Position numbers and translations under genes: made by a program
NCBI GenBank assembly: GCA_028404615.1
Contig: JAOOBT010000001.1
Span: forward strand, 62,001 to 126,000
Origin: Candidatus Pelagibacter sp.
GTDB taxonomy: Bacteria > Pseudomonadota > Alphaproteobacteria > Pelagibacterales > Pelagibacteraceae
Length of the DNA: 64,000 nt
Reading direction: 5' to 3'
Notes under the pieces: generated by a model
What the model was told of the DNA's origin: nothing
Database searches by the model: none
Seen by the model: only the letters and a program-made list of their open reading frames with translations
Shown: piece by piece, positions 48,631-56,509 of the stretch
How the letters are laid out: the number at the start of each line of letters is the position of its first letter
How positions within the stretch are numbered: position 1 is the stretch's first letter

Positions 48631-49965
48631 TTAAGCTGCATAATTTGTTTGATTTAAATTTGAGATAATTTCACCAAATAATGTGTTTTGATTTACATTA
48701 AGAATTTTAATATTTTTTATTTTTCCAATTAAATTATCCTTGCTTTCGACTATCACTGAATTAAAATACTCATCTCTTCCAAAATATTTATTATCGTTTT
48801 TTACTTTATTCTCAAATAGCACCTTAGCATTTTTATTTATTAGTTCTTTTCTATAATTAATTTTTATTTTATCTGCAAGGAATTGGAACTCTATTAACCT
48901 TTTCTTAGCCTCTTTTTCACTTACCGTCTCAAGATTATAAGCAGGTGTTCCTGGCCTAGCACTGAATATAAAAGAGTAAGAATTTATAAATTTTATATTG
49001 TTCATCAATTTTAATGTTTGCTGAAAATCTTCGTTTGTTTCAGTTGGATATCCAATTATAAAATCACTAGAAAACTTTATATTTGGTCGGAATTTTATTA
49101 ACTTTTCTACAACTTTTAAATATTCTTCAATAGTATGTTTTCTGTTCATCGCTTGAAGGACTTTATTAGATCCGCTTTGTACCGGCAAATGTACTAATGG
49201 CATCAATTTTTCGCAATTTTTATGCGCATCAATTAAATCTTCTGAAAAATCCCTGGGATGAGAGGTTGTATATCTTATTCTTTTTAAATTTTTTATCTTG
49301 GATATTTCTGAAATTATATCAGAAAGTTTTTTATTCTCAAAATTATAAGCATTAACGTTTTGACCTAGCAATGTAATTTCTTTAGCTCCATTGTAAACTA
49401 ATTGATTTGCCTCTAGCATAATTTCTTTTAATGATCGCGAATATTCTGGACCTCGTGTATACGGCACAACGCAAAATTTACAAAATTTATCACATCCTTC
49501 TTGAATAGTTAAAAATGAAGAAATCTTATTATCTGAATTTTTAAAAGTATTTAATTTATCAAATTTTTCTATAACGTCAAATTCAGTAAAATTTAACTGA
49601 GGTGTTTTTTTTTCAAGTTTTGAAATCATATCGTGAATTTGATGGTAAGATTGAGGACCAATTACAGCATCTATATATTTTTCTTTTTTTAGAAGGATAT
49701 CCCCTTCAGCTTGAGCAACACATCCTGTGACTATAACAATTGGTTTTATTTTATTTCTAAACTCTTTTTTAATCCTGCCTATATCGTGATAAACTTTTTC
49801 TGTAGCTTTCTCTCTTATATGACATGTATTTAATATGTAACAATTAGCTTCGCTTAAATTTTTTGTAGGAATGTAGTTTATTTTTTTTGCTAAGTCTAAA
49901 ATACGATTGCTATCGTACTCATTCATTTGACAGCCAAAAGTTTTAATGAAAATTTTTTTTTGCAA
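48631..49965 (-). CDS. miaB: tRNA-2-methylthio-N6-dimethylallyladenosine synthase
   Basis: The 444-aa radical-SAM enzyme has the N-terminal cluster domain (KTFGCQMNEYDSNR, NTCHIREKA, VTGCVAQAEG) and the radical-SAM motif EGCDKFCKFCVVPYTRG. A C-terminal TRAM-like domain ends the protein. It methylthiolates i6A37 of tRNA, using two iron-sulfur clusters and SAM. It lies 1 bp after fur and 4 bp before ybeZ. Confidence 0.96.
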   Translation of the reverse strand: MQKKIFIKTFGCQMNEYDSNRILDLAKKINYIPTKNLSEANCYILNTCHIREKATEKVYHDIGRIKKEFRNKIKPIVIVTGCVAQAEGDILLKKEKYIDAVIGPQSYHQIHDMISKLEKKTPQLNFTEFDVIEKFDKLNTFKNSDNKISSFLTIQEGCDKFCKFCVVPYTRGPEYSRSLKEIMLEANQLVYNGAKEITLLGQNVNAYNFENKKLSDIISEISKIKNLKRIRYTTSHPRDFSEDLIDAHKNCEKLMPLVHLPVQSGSNKVLQAMNRKHTIEEYLKVVEKLIKFRPNIKFSSDFIIGYPTETNEDFQQTLKLMNNIKFINSYSFIFSARPGTPAYNLETVSEKEAKKRLIEFQFLADKIKINYRKELINKNAKVLFENKVKNDNKYFGRDEYFNSVIVESKDNLIGKIKNIKILNVNQNTLFGEIISNLNQTNYAA

Positions 49966-49966
49966 T

Positions 49967-50389
49967 TTATTTTTTAATTTTTAAACCGTAAAGTTCAAGT
50001 TTATGGTCCACTAGTTTATAACCTAGTTTATTTGCAATTTTTACCTGTAATGCTTCTATATCTTTATCAACAAACTCAACAATTTCACCACTATTAATAT
50101 CAATTAAATGATTGTGGTCATCATTAATTTCATACCTTGCTTTGCCTGCTTTGAAATCATGTTTGATTAAGATACCTGCTTCCTCAAAAAGTTTTACAGT
50201 TCTATAGACCGTTGCGATACTTATTTTATCATCTATTTTTGTAACCCGCTTATGCAATTCATCCACATCTGGGTGGTCTTTTGATCCGTAAACTTCCTTA
50301 GACTCTGAAAGTATTTTTGCAATTACTTTTCTCTGGTCAGTTAGTCTGACGCCTTTTTCTTTGCACTTCTCTTCAATTGTACTCATCAT
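49967..50389 (-). CDS. fur: Fur/Mur-family metal-dependent regulator
   Basis: The 140-aa protein has the Fur winged helix (GVRLTDQRKVIAKIL; ISIATVYRTVKLFEEAGIL), the metal-site block YEINDDHNHLIDINSGEIVEF, and HKLELYGLKIK. In many Alphaproteobacteria this locus (before miaB) encodes Mur, which senses manganese rather than iron; the sequence alone does not decide. It lacks the C-x-x-C zinc cysteines of classic Fur. A second ATG at codon 2 (50386) is an equally good start. It is distinct from the Irr-like protein at 34.9 kb. Confidence 0.9.
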   Translation of the reverse strand: MMSTIEEKCKEKGVRLTDQRKVIAKILSESKEVYGSKDHPDVDELHKRVTKIDDKISIATVYRTVKLFEEAGILIKHDFKAGKARYEINDDHNHLIDINSGEIVEFVDKDIEALQVKIANKLGYKLVDHKLELYGLKIKK

Positions 50390-50400
50390 AGTTCATCAAT

Positions 50401-50784
50401 TTAACTTAAATATAATGGTTTTATCAAATTTTTTTCTATTAAATTTTTTTTAATTAAAAGCTCAATATTAGCAAGGGAAAATTGACCAAGATCAGAGTTT
50501 TTAAAGCCAAATAGATTAATTTTTTTTGAGATTTTTATTCCTTTTGCCACAGCTAAAGAAGTTCTGATAGACGAAAAACTTCCAGGACCATTATTTACAA
50601 GAATTGAGAATTTACTATGTATATTTACTTTGTATTTTTTTACTAGATTTAATATGCTTAGAACCAATTGATCGTTATTATTAATTTTTTTTGATAAATC
50701 ATGAATGAAGAATTTATTATTAACTCTTAACCCGATTTTGTCATTTTTACCTATGCAACTTAAAATTAAAAAATCTTTTATCAT
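50401..50784 (-). CDS. tsaB: Short TsaB-like protein (tRNA t6A complex subunit)
   Basis: The 127-aa protein carries the TsaB signature NNGPGSFSSIRTSLAVAKGI (residues about 63-82), a typical N-terminal ASKHA half, and the terminal PLYLS that usually closes full-length TsaB. At 127 residues it is about half the usual 220-230, lacking most of the C-terminal subdomain. It may still act as the TsaD dimerisation partner, or be degraded. rimI, the usual neighbour, is absent. Its start overlaps the 5' end of the opposite-strand deacetylase gene. Confidence 0.75.
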   Translation of the reverse strand: MIKDFLILSCIGKNDKIGLRVNNKFFIHDLSKKINNNDQLVLSILNLVKKYKVNIHSKFSILVNNGPGSFSSIRTSLAVAKGIKISKKINLFGFKNSDLGQFSLANIELLIKKNLIEKNLIKPLYLS

Positions 50785-51808
50785 TGTTTTATTTATGTCT
50801 ATATTGATAATTCAAAATAATTTGAATTCAAGTCCCAACATACAAGATATAGATGATTTTGGCTTAATCTCATTAATGTATCATAGATTCGAAGAAAACA
50901 AATATCCTTCTACAAATATAAGAATAGATGATTTCAAAAAACACATTAAAATACTTCAGGAAAACAATATACGATTTATAAACCCGAAAAATTTTGAAAA
51001 TGAAATAAAAAATAATAAAAAACAAAGAAAAATTCTTTTAACTATCGATGATGGTTTTTCCTCTTTTTATCAGAATGCATGGCCTTTACTCAAAAAAGAA
51101 AAAATACCATTCATTTTGTTTGTAAGCACAAGAGAGGTTGGTGCATTCAATTATATGACTTGGGACCAAATAAGGGAAATAAGTAAAGAAGATTTTGTTG
51201 AAATAGGTAATCATAGTCATACCCATGAATATTTAGTCGATGAAAGTAAAGATTTAATATTAAATGATATTAAAAAATCAATATCAATTTTCAAAGATCA
51301 ATTAGGAAAAAATTCTGATTTTTTTTCCTATCCCTTCGGTGAATACAGTTTAGAATTTAAGAAGCTTATTAAATCTCTTGGATTCAAATATGCTTTTGGA
51401 CAACATTCGGGTGTAATCGATGAAACTAAAGATTTTTACGAGCTGCCAAGATTTCCAATCAATGAAAAATATGGAGAAATCAAAAGATTTAACTCTTTAA
51501 CTAAAACACTTCCTTTTAAGTATAAAGAAATTATACCAAGCGAAAAATATCTTTTGAAAAACAAAAATCCGCCAAAAGTAAAAATTCAGTTTTATGAAGG
51601 GATTAAAAATCTGAAATCATTAGGCTGTTATTCAAATGAAGGAGATCGTTGGAGGCAATCAAATATTAAATTTGAGGATGATTTAACATTGCTTATAAAT
51701 ATAAGTGAAAAATTTCTTGGAGAGAGGGGGAGAATTAATTGTTCCTTAAGAGATCCAAGTGGATTTTGGCGCTGGCTAGGCATACAATTCGTTGTCAGCG
51801 AGAAGTAG
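50753..51808 (+). CDS. Secreted polysaccharide deacetylase (NodB-fold)
   Basis: From ATG 50753 (MQLKIKKSFIIVLFMSILII) the 351-aa product has a clean signal peptide. The NodB motifs are LTIDDGFSSFYQNAWPLL (metal Asp pair), GNHSHTHEYL (metal histidines), and FSYPFGEYS. SLMYHRFEENKYPS precedes them, a feature of chain-release/PgaB-like deacetylases. The C-terminal 100 residues, with WRQSNIKFEDD and GRINCSLRDPSGFWRWLG, do not match a family I recognise. It would remove acetyl groups from a surface glycan or peptidoglycan. Its start is head-to-head with tsaB, with 32 bp overlap. Confidence 0.85.
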   Translation: MQLKIKKSFIIVLFMSILIIQNNLNSSPNIQDIDDFGLISLMYHRFEENKYPSTNIRIDDFKKHIKILQENNIRFINPKNFENEIKNNKKQRKILLTIDDGFSSFYQNAWPLLKKEKIPFILFVSTREVGAFNYMTWDQIREISKEDFVEIGNHSHTHEYLVDESKDLILNDIKKSISIFKDQLGKNSDFFSYPFGEYSLEFKKLIKSLGFKYAFGQHSGVIDETKDFYELPRFPINEKYGEIKRFNSLTKTLPFKYKEIIPSEKYLLKNKNPPKVKIQFYEGIKNLKSLGCYSNEGDRWRQSNIKFEDDLTLLINISEKFLGERGRINCSLRDPSGFWRWLGIQFVVSEK

Positions 51809-51810
51809 AC

Positions 51811-53349
51811 CTAAGAACTTAGTTCAATTTTTTTAACAGAATTAACTAATCTAACAGGTTCAAAATCAGTTAATCTATTTTGTTTAATGATCTGATTTAA
51901 TTTTTTTGTATATTCTGATCCGGTTTGAGCGTAATTGTTCAACGTCTCCGTTAATTCCAAACCTGCAACTTTTTTGTTTTTTTCTCTCAAAAAAGATCTT
52001 TTCTGCCTAAATTTCGAATAACTTTTGTGTGTGTTAAGATTGTTTTGATAAGCTTTTACAGATGCTCTCAAAATAGGAAATTTTAAAATTTTATGATTTT
52101 TATTACTCTCTCTATCTAGAGGAGCTATTCCCTGCCCACTCCATGTCCATTGACCAAAAATTGCATTTCCTTCTAAAGCAAATCGCGATGTACCCCATCC
52201 ACTTTCTTTAGCTGCTTGAGCTAATGCAATAGATGTTGGAATAATATCTATTCTAACAAGTAATTCTTCTAAATCACCTTTTTTAACTTTGTATTCAAGC
52301 AGTTTTTGCCTAATCCATTGTTTTTCTAGATCAGTAGTAAATTTTTTCTTTGATAAATTAATTAATTTTTCTCTATCAGCGATTATTCTCTCGTTTTCAG
52401 CTACGATGAGAGGTAATACTATTTTTATAAATGTCTCTTTTTTAAGTTTAGTACTTTCTAATGCATCAAGATCTCTCGGAAATTGAGTAAAATAAATTGG
52501 TTTAACCAATTTCTTAGATCTTACTGTTCCAAGATCGTACTCAACATCTTTAAAAAGATTTAAAACTGTCTCTGTTTTTAAATTTAAGTTAGGTAAAATT
52601 ACTTCGTCAACACTTTTTCTTTTTACTTCTAGCTTCGGCTTTTCTTTTGATTTTGTTACCTCTTTTTTAATTTCAGGTTTTTTTACCTCTTTTTTAATTT
52701 CAGGTTTTTTTACCTCTTTTTTAATCTCAGGTTTTTTTACCTCTTTTTTAATTTCAGGTTTTTTTACCTCTTTTTTAATCTCAGGTTGTTTTACCATGTT
52801 GCTACCTGTAAAGTAATTTACAGCGCTAAAGGCAACTGTTGTTGCAATCACGACTGAAGACATTGCAAAAATAACTTTTTTGGCTTTTTTTGGATCAAAT
52901 TGTTGATTGTAAATACCGTGAAATACATCGGTAAACACGTCTCCAAAAAAATCATAAATTACTCTTCCTAATTTAGGTATAATATTTAAAAAGTTTAATC
53001 CTATTCTACCTAGCTGTACCCATAAATCTTTGAATCCTCTATTGATCTTTCTGTTTGTATCAAATTTAAAATTTTCTAATCTTCTTAAAGCTTTATTTTT
53101 ATCTTTGATTTTATTTTCTTTAAATTCGATAAAATTAGACTTTATTTTTGATACAGGTTTTAGAAAATTATCTCTTAAGAAATTAGATTTAAAGTCCTTT
53201 GGAATTATAATTTTATTCTTTTTTAAAATAAGCTCAAGTTGACCAGAGGTTAAACTTTTTCTACTTTTTTCATAATCTTTAATTTCCTTAACATCATAAA
53301 TGTATGCTAATTCAATTAGCTTATCTCTATAACTTAATTTCTTTTTCAT
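51811..53349 (-). CDS. Bax-like glucosaminidase-domain protein with a charged tandem repeat
   Basis: The 512-aa protein has a long cytoplasmic-type N-terminus (1-160), one membrane helix (KVIFAMSSVVIATTVAFSA), five copies of a nine-residue VKKPEIKKE repeat, and a C-terminal glucosaminidase domain like E. coli Bax. The domain shows SIALAQAAKESGWGTSRFAL with the catalytic Glu, GNAIFGQWTW, and LRASVKAYQNNLNTHKSY. The repeat probably spaces the enzyme domain from the membrane. It shares one base with nfu. Function in septum or wall hydrolysis is inferred. Confidence 0.85.
   Translation of the reverse strand: MKKKLSYRDKLIELAYIYDVKEIKDYEKSRKSLTSGQLELILKKNKIIIPKDFKSNFLRDNFLKPVSKIKSNFIEFKENKIKDKNKALRRLENFKFDTNRKINRGFKDLWVQLGRIGLNFLNIIPKLGRVIYDFFGDVFTDVFHGIYNQQFDPKKAKKVIFAMSSVVIATTVAFSAVNYFTGSNMVKQPEIKKEVKKPEIKKEVKKPEIKKEVKKPEIKKEVKKPEIKKEVTKSKEKPKLEVKRKSVDEVILPNLNLKTETVLNLFKDVEYDLGTVRSKKLVKPIYFTQFPRDLDALESTKLKKETFIKIVLPLIVAENERIIADREKLINLSKKKFTTDLEKQWIRQKLLEYKVKKGDLEELLVRIDIIPTSIALAQAAKESGWGTSRFALEGNAIFGQWTWSGQGIAPLDRESNKNHKILKFPILRASVKAYQNNLNTHKSYSKFRQKRSFLREKNKKVAGLELTETLNNYAQTGSEYTKKLNQIIKQNRLTDFEPVRLVNSVKKIELSS
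52658..52792. repeat. Five-copy 27-bp tandem repeat inside the Bax-like gene
   Basis: Five units begin at 52658, 52685, 52712, 52739 and 52766, each 27 bp. They keep the reading frame and encode VKKPEIKKE (first protein copy VKQPEIKKE). The middle codon alternates between aatttcagg and aatctcagg in copies 2-3 and 4-5, suggesting that a 54-bp pair was itself duplicated. In-frame length variation between strains would change only the linker length. Confidence 0.95.
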
Positions 53350-53894
53350 TATACAGCCTCAACCGAGTTAACCTCTTTAACATAGTGTTTTAAAAGGTTT
53401 TGAACCCCTTGTTTTAAAGTCATTACAGAGCTTGGGCAGCCTGAACAGCTTCCTTGCAGCTGAACTTTGACTACTCCGTTTTCAAAAGACTTAAATTTTA
53501 TATCTCCTCCATCTCTTGCCACAGCTGGCCTTATTTTGGTATCTAAAACTTCGATTATTTTATCAACAGTTTCATTATTATTGGCGGTATCTTTAGGTTT
53601 CTCTTTATTTTTCAAGATTGGTTCATTACTTTTTTCAAAATAATCGTTTAAATGTGAAATAACCATGGGCTTTAATTCGTTCCATGAAACATCTTTAGTT
53701 TTTTTCACTGTCAAAAACTTCTCTGATAATAATATCAATTCTACGCCCTTAAAATTCAATAGTTCCTCAACAAAAGGGACGGTAATGATATTTTTTTTTC
53801 CCTTTTGAAATTCCTCAGTCCCTACAACTGAAATAGTTTTTTCAGAAAGGAATTTTAGAGAGTCGGGATTGGGTGTAGCTTCAGTTTGTATCAT
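53349..53894 (-). CDS. Nfu-type iron-sulfur cluster carrier
   Basis: The 181-aa protein has an N-terminal Nfu_N domain (TEATPNPDSLKFL), a hydrophilic linker with KEKPKDTANN, and the NifU-like C-terminal domain with IRPAVARDGGDIKF and CSGCPSSVMTLKQGV, where the two cysteines hold the cluster. It would deliver [4Fe-4S] clusters to targets such as MiaB in this window. It lies 13 bp downstream of trpS and shares one base with the Bax-like gene. Confidence 0.94.
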   Translation of the reverse strand: MIQTEATPNPDSLKFLSEKTISVVGTEEFQKGKKNIITVPFVEELLNFKGVELILLSEKFLTVKKTKDVSWNELKPMVISHLNDYFEKSNEPILKNKEKPKDTANNNETVDKIIEVLDTKIRPAVARDGGDIKFKSFENGVVKVQLQGSCSGCPSSVMTLKQGVQNLLKHYVKEVNSVEAV

Positions 53895-53907
53895 AAAGAA
53901 ATTTATA

Positions 53908-54912
53908 TTATATCAAGCCCACTTTTTCACGTATATTTTTTAGGTTTTCCTCAGCAATAATATTAGCTTTTTCAGCACCTTTTTTTAGAATATTTTTTAA
54001 ATATGACCTATCTTTAAGTAATTTTTGAATTTCTTTTCCAACTGGAGTTATTTCATTGATTAAAACCTCGGCTAAATTTGTTTTTAAAATAGAATAATCT
54101 TTTCCAGCCATTTCAGAAATAATTTTATCTAGGCTTTTTTTGGTTAATTCAGAATAAATAGATAATAAATTTAAAGCTTCTGGTTTATTTGCAAGTAACT
54201 TTTTATTTGTAGGAATTGCTTCGGAGTCTGATTTAGCTTTTTTTATTTTTTTTTTAATTTCATCAGCTGAGTCCGTTAAGTTTATTCTTGAGTAGTCAGA
54301 CTCTTCTGATTTACTCATTTTTTTAGTTCCATCTCTTAAACTCATTACTCGAGGAATATTTTGAGATATTAAAGGCTCCGGCAAAGGGAAAAAATTTTTA
54401 CAATTATAATCATTATTAAATTTTTGAGCTATGTCTCTAGAGAGCTCTAAATGTTGTTTTTGATCAGCACCAACAGGAACATGTGTTGCTTTATAGAGAA
54501 GAATATCAGCGGCCATCAAATTAGGATAAATATAAAGACCAACGCTAGCTTTCTCTTTATCAGATCCAGCTTTGTCTTTAAATTGTGTCATCCTATTCAT
54601 CCAACCAATTCTTGAAACGCAATTTAAGATCCAAGCCAGTTCGGCATGACCAGAAACAGATGATTGATTAAAAATAATACTTTTGTTTGGATCTAGACCT
54701 GAGGCTAAAAAACTTGCAGTTGTCTCTAGCACATTGTCATGAAGATTTTGAGGATTTTGAAAAATAGTTATAGCGTGAAGATCTACTACACAATAAATAC
54801 ATTCCATGTCTTTTTGTAAAGCAACAAAATTTTTAAGGGCGCCTAAATAATTTCCTAAATGTAAATTTCCTGTTGGTTGAACACCAGAAAAAACTAATTT
54901 GTTATCATTCAT
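53908..54912 (-). CDS. trpS: Tryptophanyl-tRNA synthetase
   Basis: The 334-aa class I synthetase has [21 protein letters not shown] (HIGH-type motif in HLGN), [23 protein letters not shown], and the KMSKS loop [11 protein letters not shown]. It charges tRNA-Trp. It abuts murJ with no gap and precedes nfu by 13 bp, forming a murJ-trpS-nfu-Bax run on the minus strand. Confidence 0.97.
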   Translation of the reverse strand: MNDNKLVFSGVQPTGNLHLGNYLGALKNFVALQKDMECIYCVVDLHAITIFQNPQNLHDNVLETTASFLASGLDPNKSIIFNQSSVSGHAELAWILNCVSRIGWMNRMTQFKDKAGSDKEKASVGLYIYPNLMAADILLYKATHVPVGADQKQHLELSRDIAQKFNNDYNCKNFFPLPEPLISQNIPRVMSLRDGTKKMSKSEESDYSRINLTDSADEIKKKIKKAKSDSEAIPTNKKLLANKPEALNLLSIYSELTKKSLDKIISEMAGKDYSILKTNLAEVLINEITPVGKEIQKLLKDRSYLKNILKKGAEKANIIAEENLKNIREKVGLI

Positions 54913-56439
54913 TTAATTCGCTTTATAATTTTTAAGTTTTAATAATCCTAATAAATAACATGTTATCAAATAAAAAATACCAACAAAACTCACAATAGAT
55001 ATTAAATAAACAGCTTTATATTTGTATGAATAATCCAAATAATTTAGAAAAATATCTAAAGAAAATAGCAAAATTAAAGACATTATAATTGTTGAAATCA
55101 ATATTTTTATAAAATTTTTAATTAACATACTTTTTATTAATAAATAATTTTTTGAATTTAACGAATATAAATAAATTAAAACTCCAAACCATGTAGAAAT
55201 GGATGTAGCAATAGGTATAATTATGAATCCAATTCTATTAAACAAACTTACACTTATAAATATATTCAATAGAACAATGAATAGTGAAATGTAAAAAGGC
55301 GTTTTAGTGTTATTTCTAGCAAAAAAGAAATTAGACAATATTTTTATCAATGCAAATGCAGGAACTCCGTAACCGAAAAATTTGAGTGCTGCAGCTGTCA
55401 TTTCCACATCATTTTTTGTGAAAGACCCATACCCAAATAATGCATTCACTATTTGCTCTGAGGCTAAAATTAACCCAAAACTTGCCGGCATTGAAAATAA
55501 TAATGATAGCTCAAACGATTTATTTTGAATGTCAGAAATTTTATTTAAATTTTTCATTTTAAAAGCTTTAGAGAGAGCAGGTAAAGAAACTGTTCCTACT
55601 GCAATACCTGCAATTGCAAGATTAATTTGATAAACTCTGTCAGCATAATAGAGATAAGATACGGCTCCTGCTTGAAAAGATGCAATAATAGTTCCTACTA
55701 AAATATTAATTTGAGTTACACCGGAAGATAAAATACTAGGTAAAAGTTTTTTAAAAAAAAATTTAACTTTGCTACTTATCTTAAAATTAAATATCAAATT
55801 TGGTTTGTAAAATTTTTTAGTTACATAAATAAGAAAAATAAATTGAAGTAAGCCTGCAAATGTAACTCCATAAGAGAGTTGCTTCACATAATTAAGATTT
55901 AAAAAAAATGATGTAATTAAACTAATTATTAAAACTACATTTAAAATAATTGGCGCTGCTGCTGCAGCAGCAAATTTATTATTAGAGTTTAAAACACCTG
56001 AAAAAAAAGACGACAAACTTACAAAAATTAAAAAAGGGAAAGTAATTCTTGTTAGTTCAACTGCTAGATCAAATTTAATTTTATTATCAGTAAATCCTGG
56101 AGCGATTATATTTATAAAATATGGAGTAAAAATTTCTACAAGTGTTACTATAAATAATAAGATTAATAATAAAATGCTCAAAATATCATCGGCAAATCTT
56201 TTTCCCTTTTTTTTATCCTCAATTTTAGCAGTGGTGTAACTAGGTATGAAAGCAGCATTAAAAGTACCTTCAGCAAATAATCTCCTAAAGGTATTAGGCA
56301 GTCTGAAAGCTACGAAAAACGCATCAGCGAAAATTGATGCGCCTAGAAAAATAGCTATAAGAATATCCCTAACATAACCTAAGACTCTGCTAATTAAGGT
56401 AAAAAAACTAAATATGTAAGCTGAAGATAAAAGGTTCAT
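54913..56439 (-). CDS. murJ: Lipid II flippase MurJ
   Basis: The 508-aa polytopic protein shows about 14 helices. The N-terminal segment SRVLGYVRDILIAIFLGAS and RRLFAEGTFNAAFIPSY are MurJ hallmarks, and KKLLPSILSSGVTQINILVGTIIAS is the TM7 block with the central cavity. It translocates lipid II across the inner membrane for wall synthesis. The gene is divergent from maeB with a 70-bp gap and heads the murJ-trpS-nfu-Bax run. Confidence 0.95.
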   Translation of the reverse strand: MNLLSSAYIFSFFTLISRVLGYVRDILIAIFLGASIFADAFFVAFRLPNTFRRLFAEGTFNAAFIPSYTTAKIEDKKKGKRFADDILSILLLILLFIVTLVEIFTPYFINIIAPGFTDNKIKFDLAVELTRITFPFLIFVSLSSFFSGVLNSNNKFAAAAAAPIILNVVLIISLITSFFLNLNYVKQLSYGVTFAGLLQFIFLIYVTKKFYKPNLIFNFKISSKVKFFFKKLLPSILSSGVTQINILVGTIIASFQAGAVSYLYYADRVYQINLAIAGIAVGTVSLPALSKAFKMKNLNKISDIQNKSFELSLLFSMPASFGLILASEQIVNALFGYGSFTKNDVEMTAAALKFFGYGVPAFALIKILSNFFFARNNTKTPFYISLFIVLLNIFISVSLFNRIGFIIIPIATSISTWFGVLIYLYSLNSKNYLLIKSMLIKNFIKILISTIIMSLILLFSLDIFLNYLDYSYKYKAVYLISIVSFVGIFYLITCYLLGLLKLKNYKAN

Positions 56440-56509
56440 AAATATTCTTAATTAAGCCATAAATTTTTAGTGAATTATCATTTTTTATATTACATACTCA
56501 TTTAACTAA

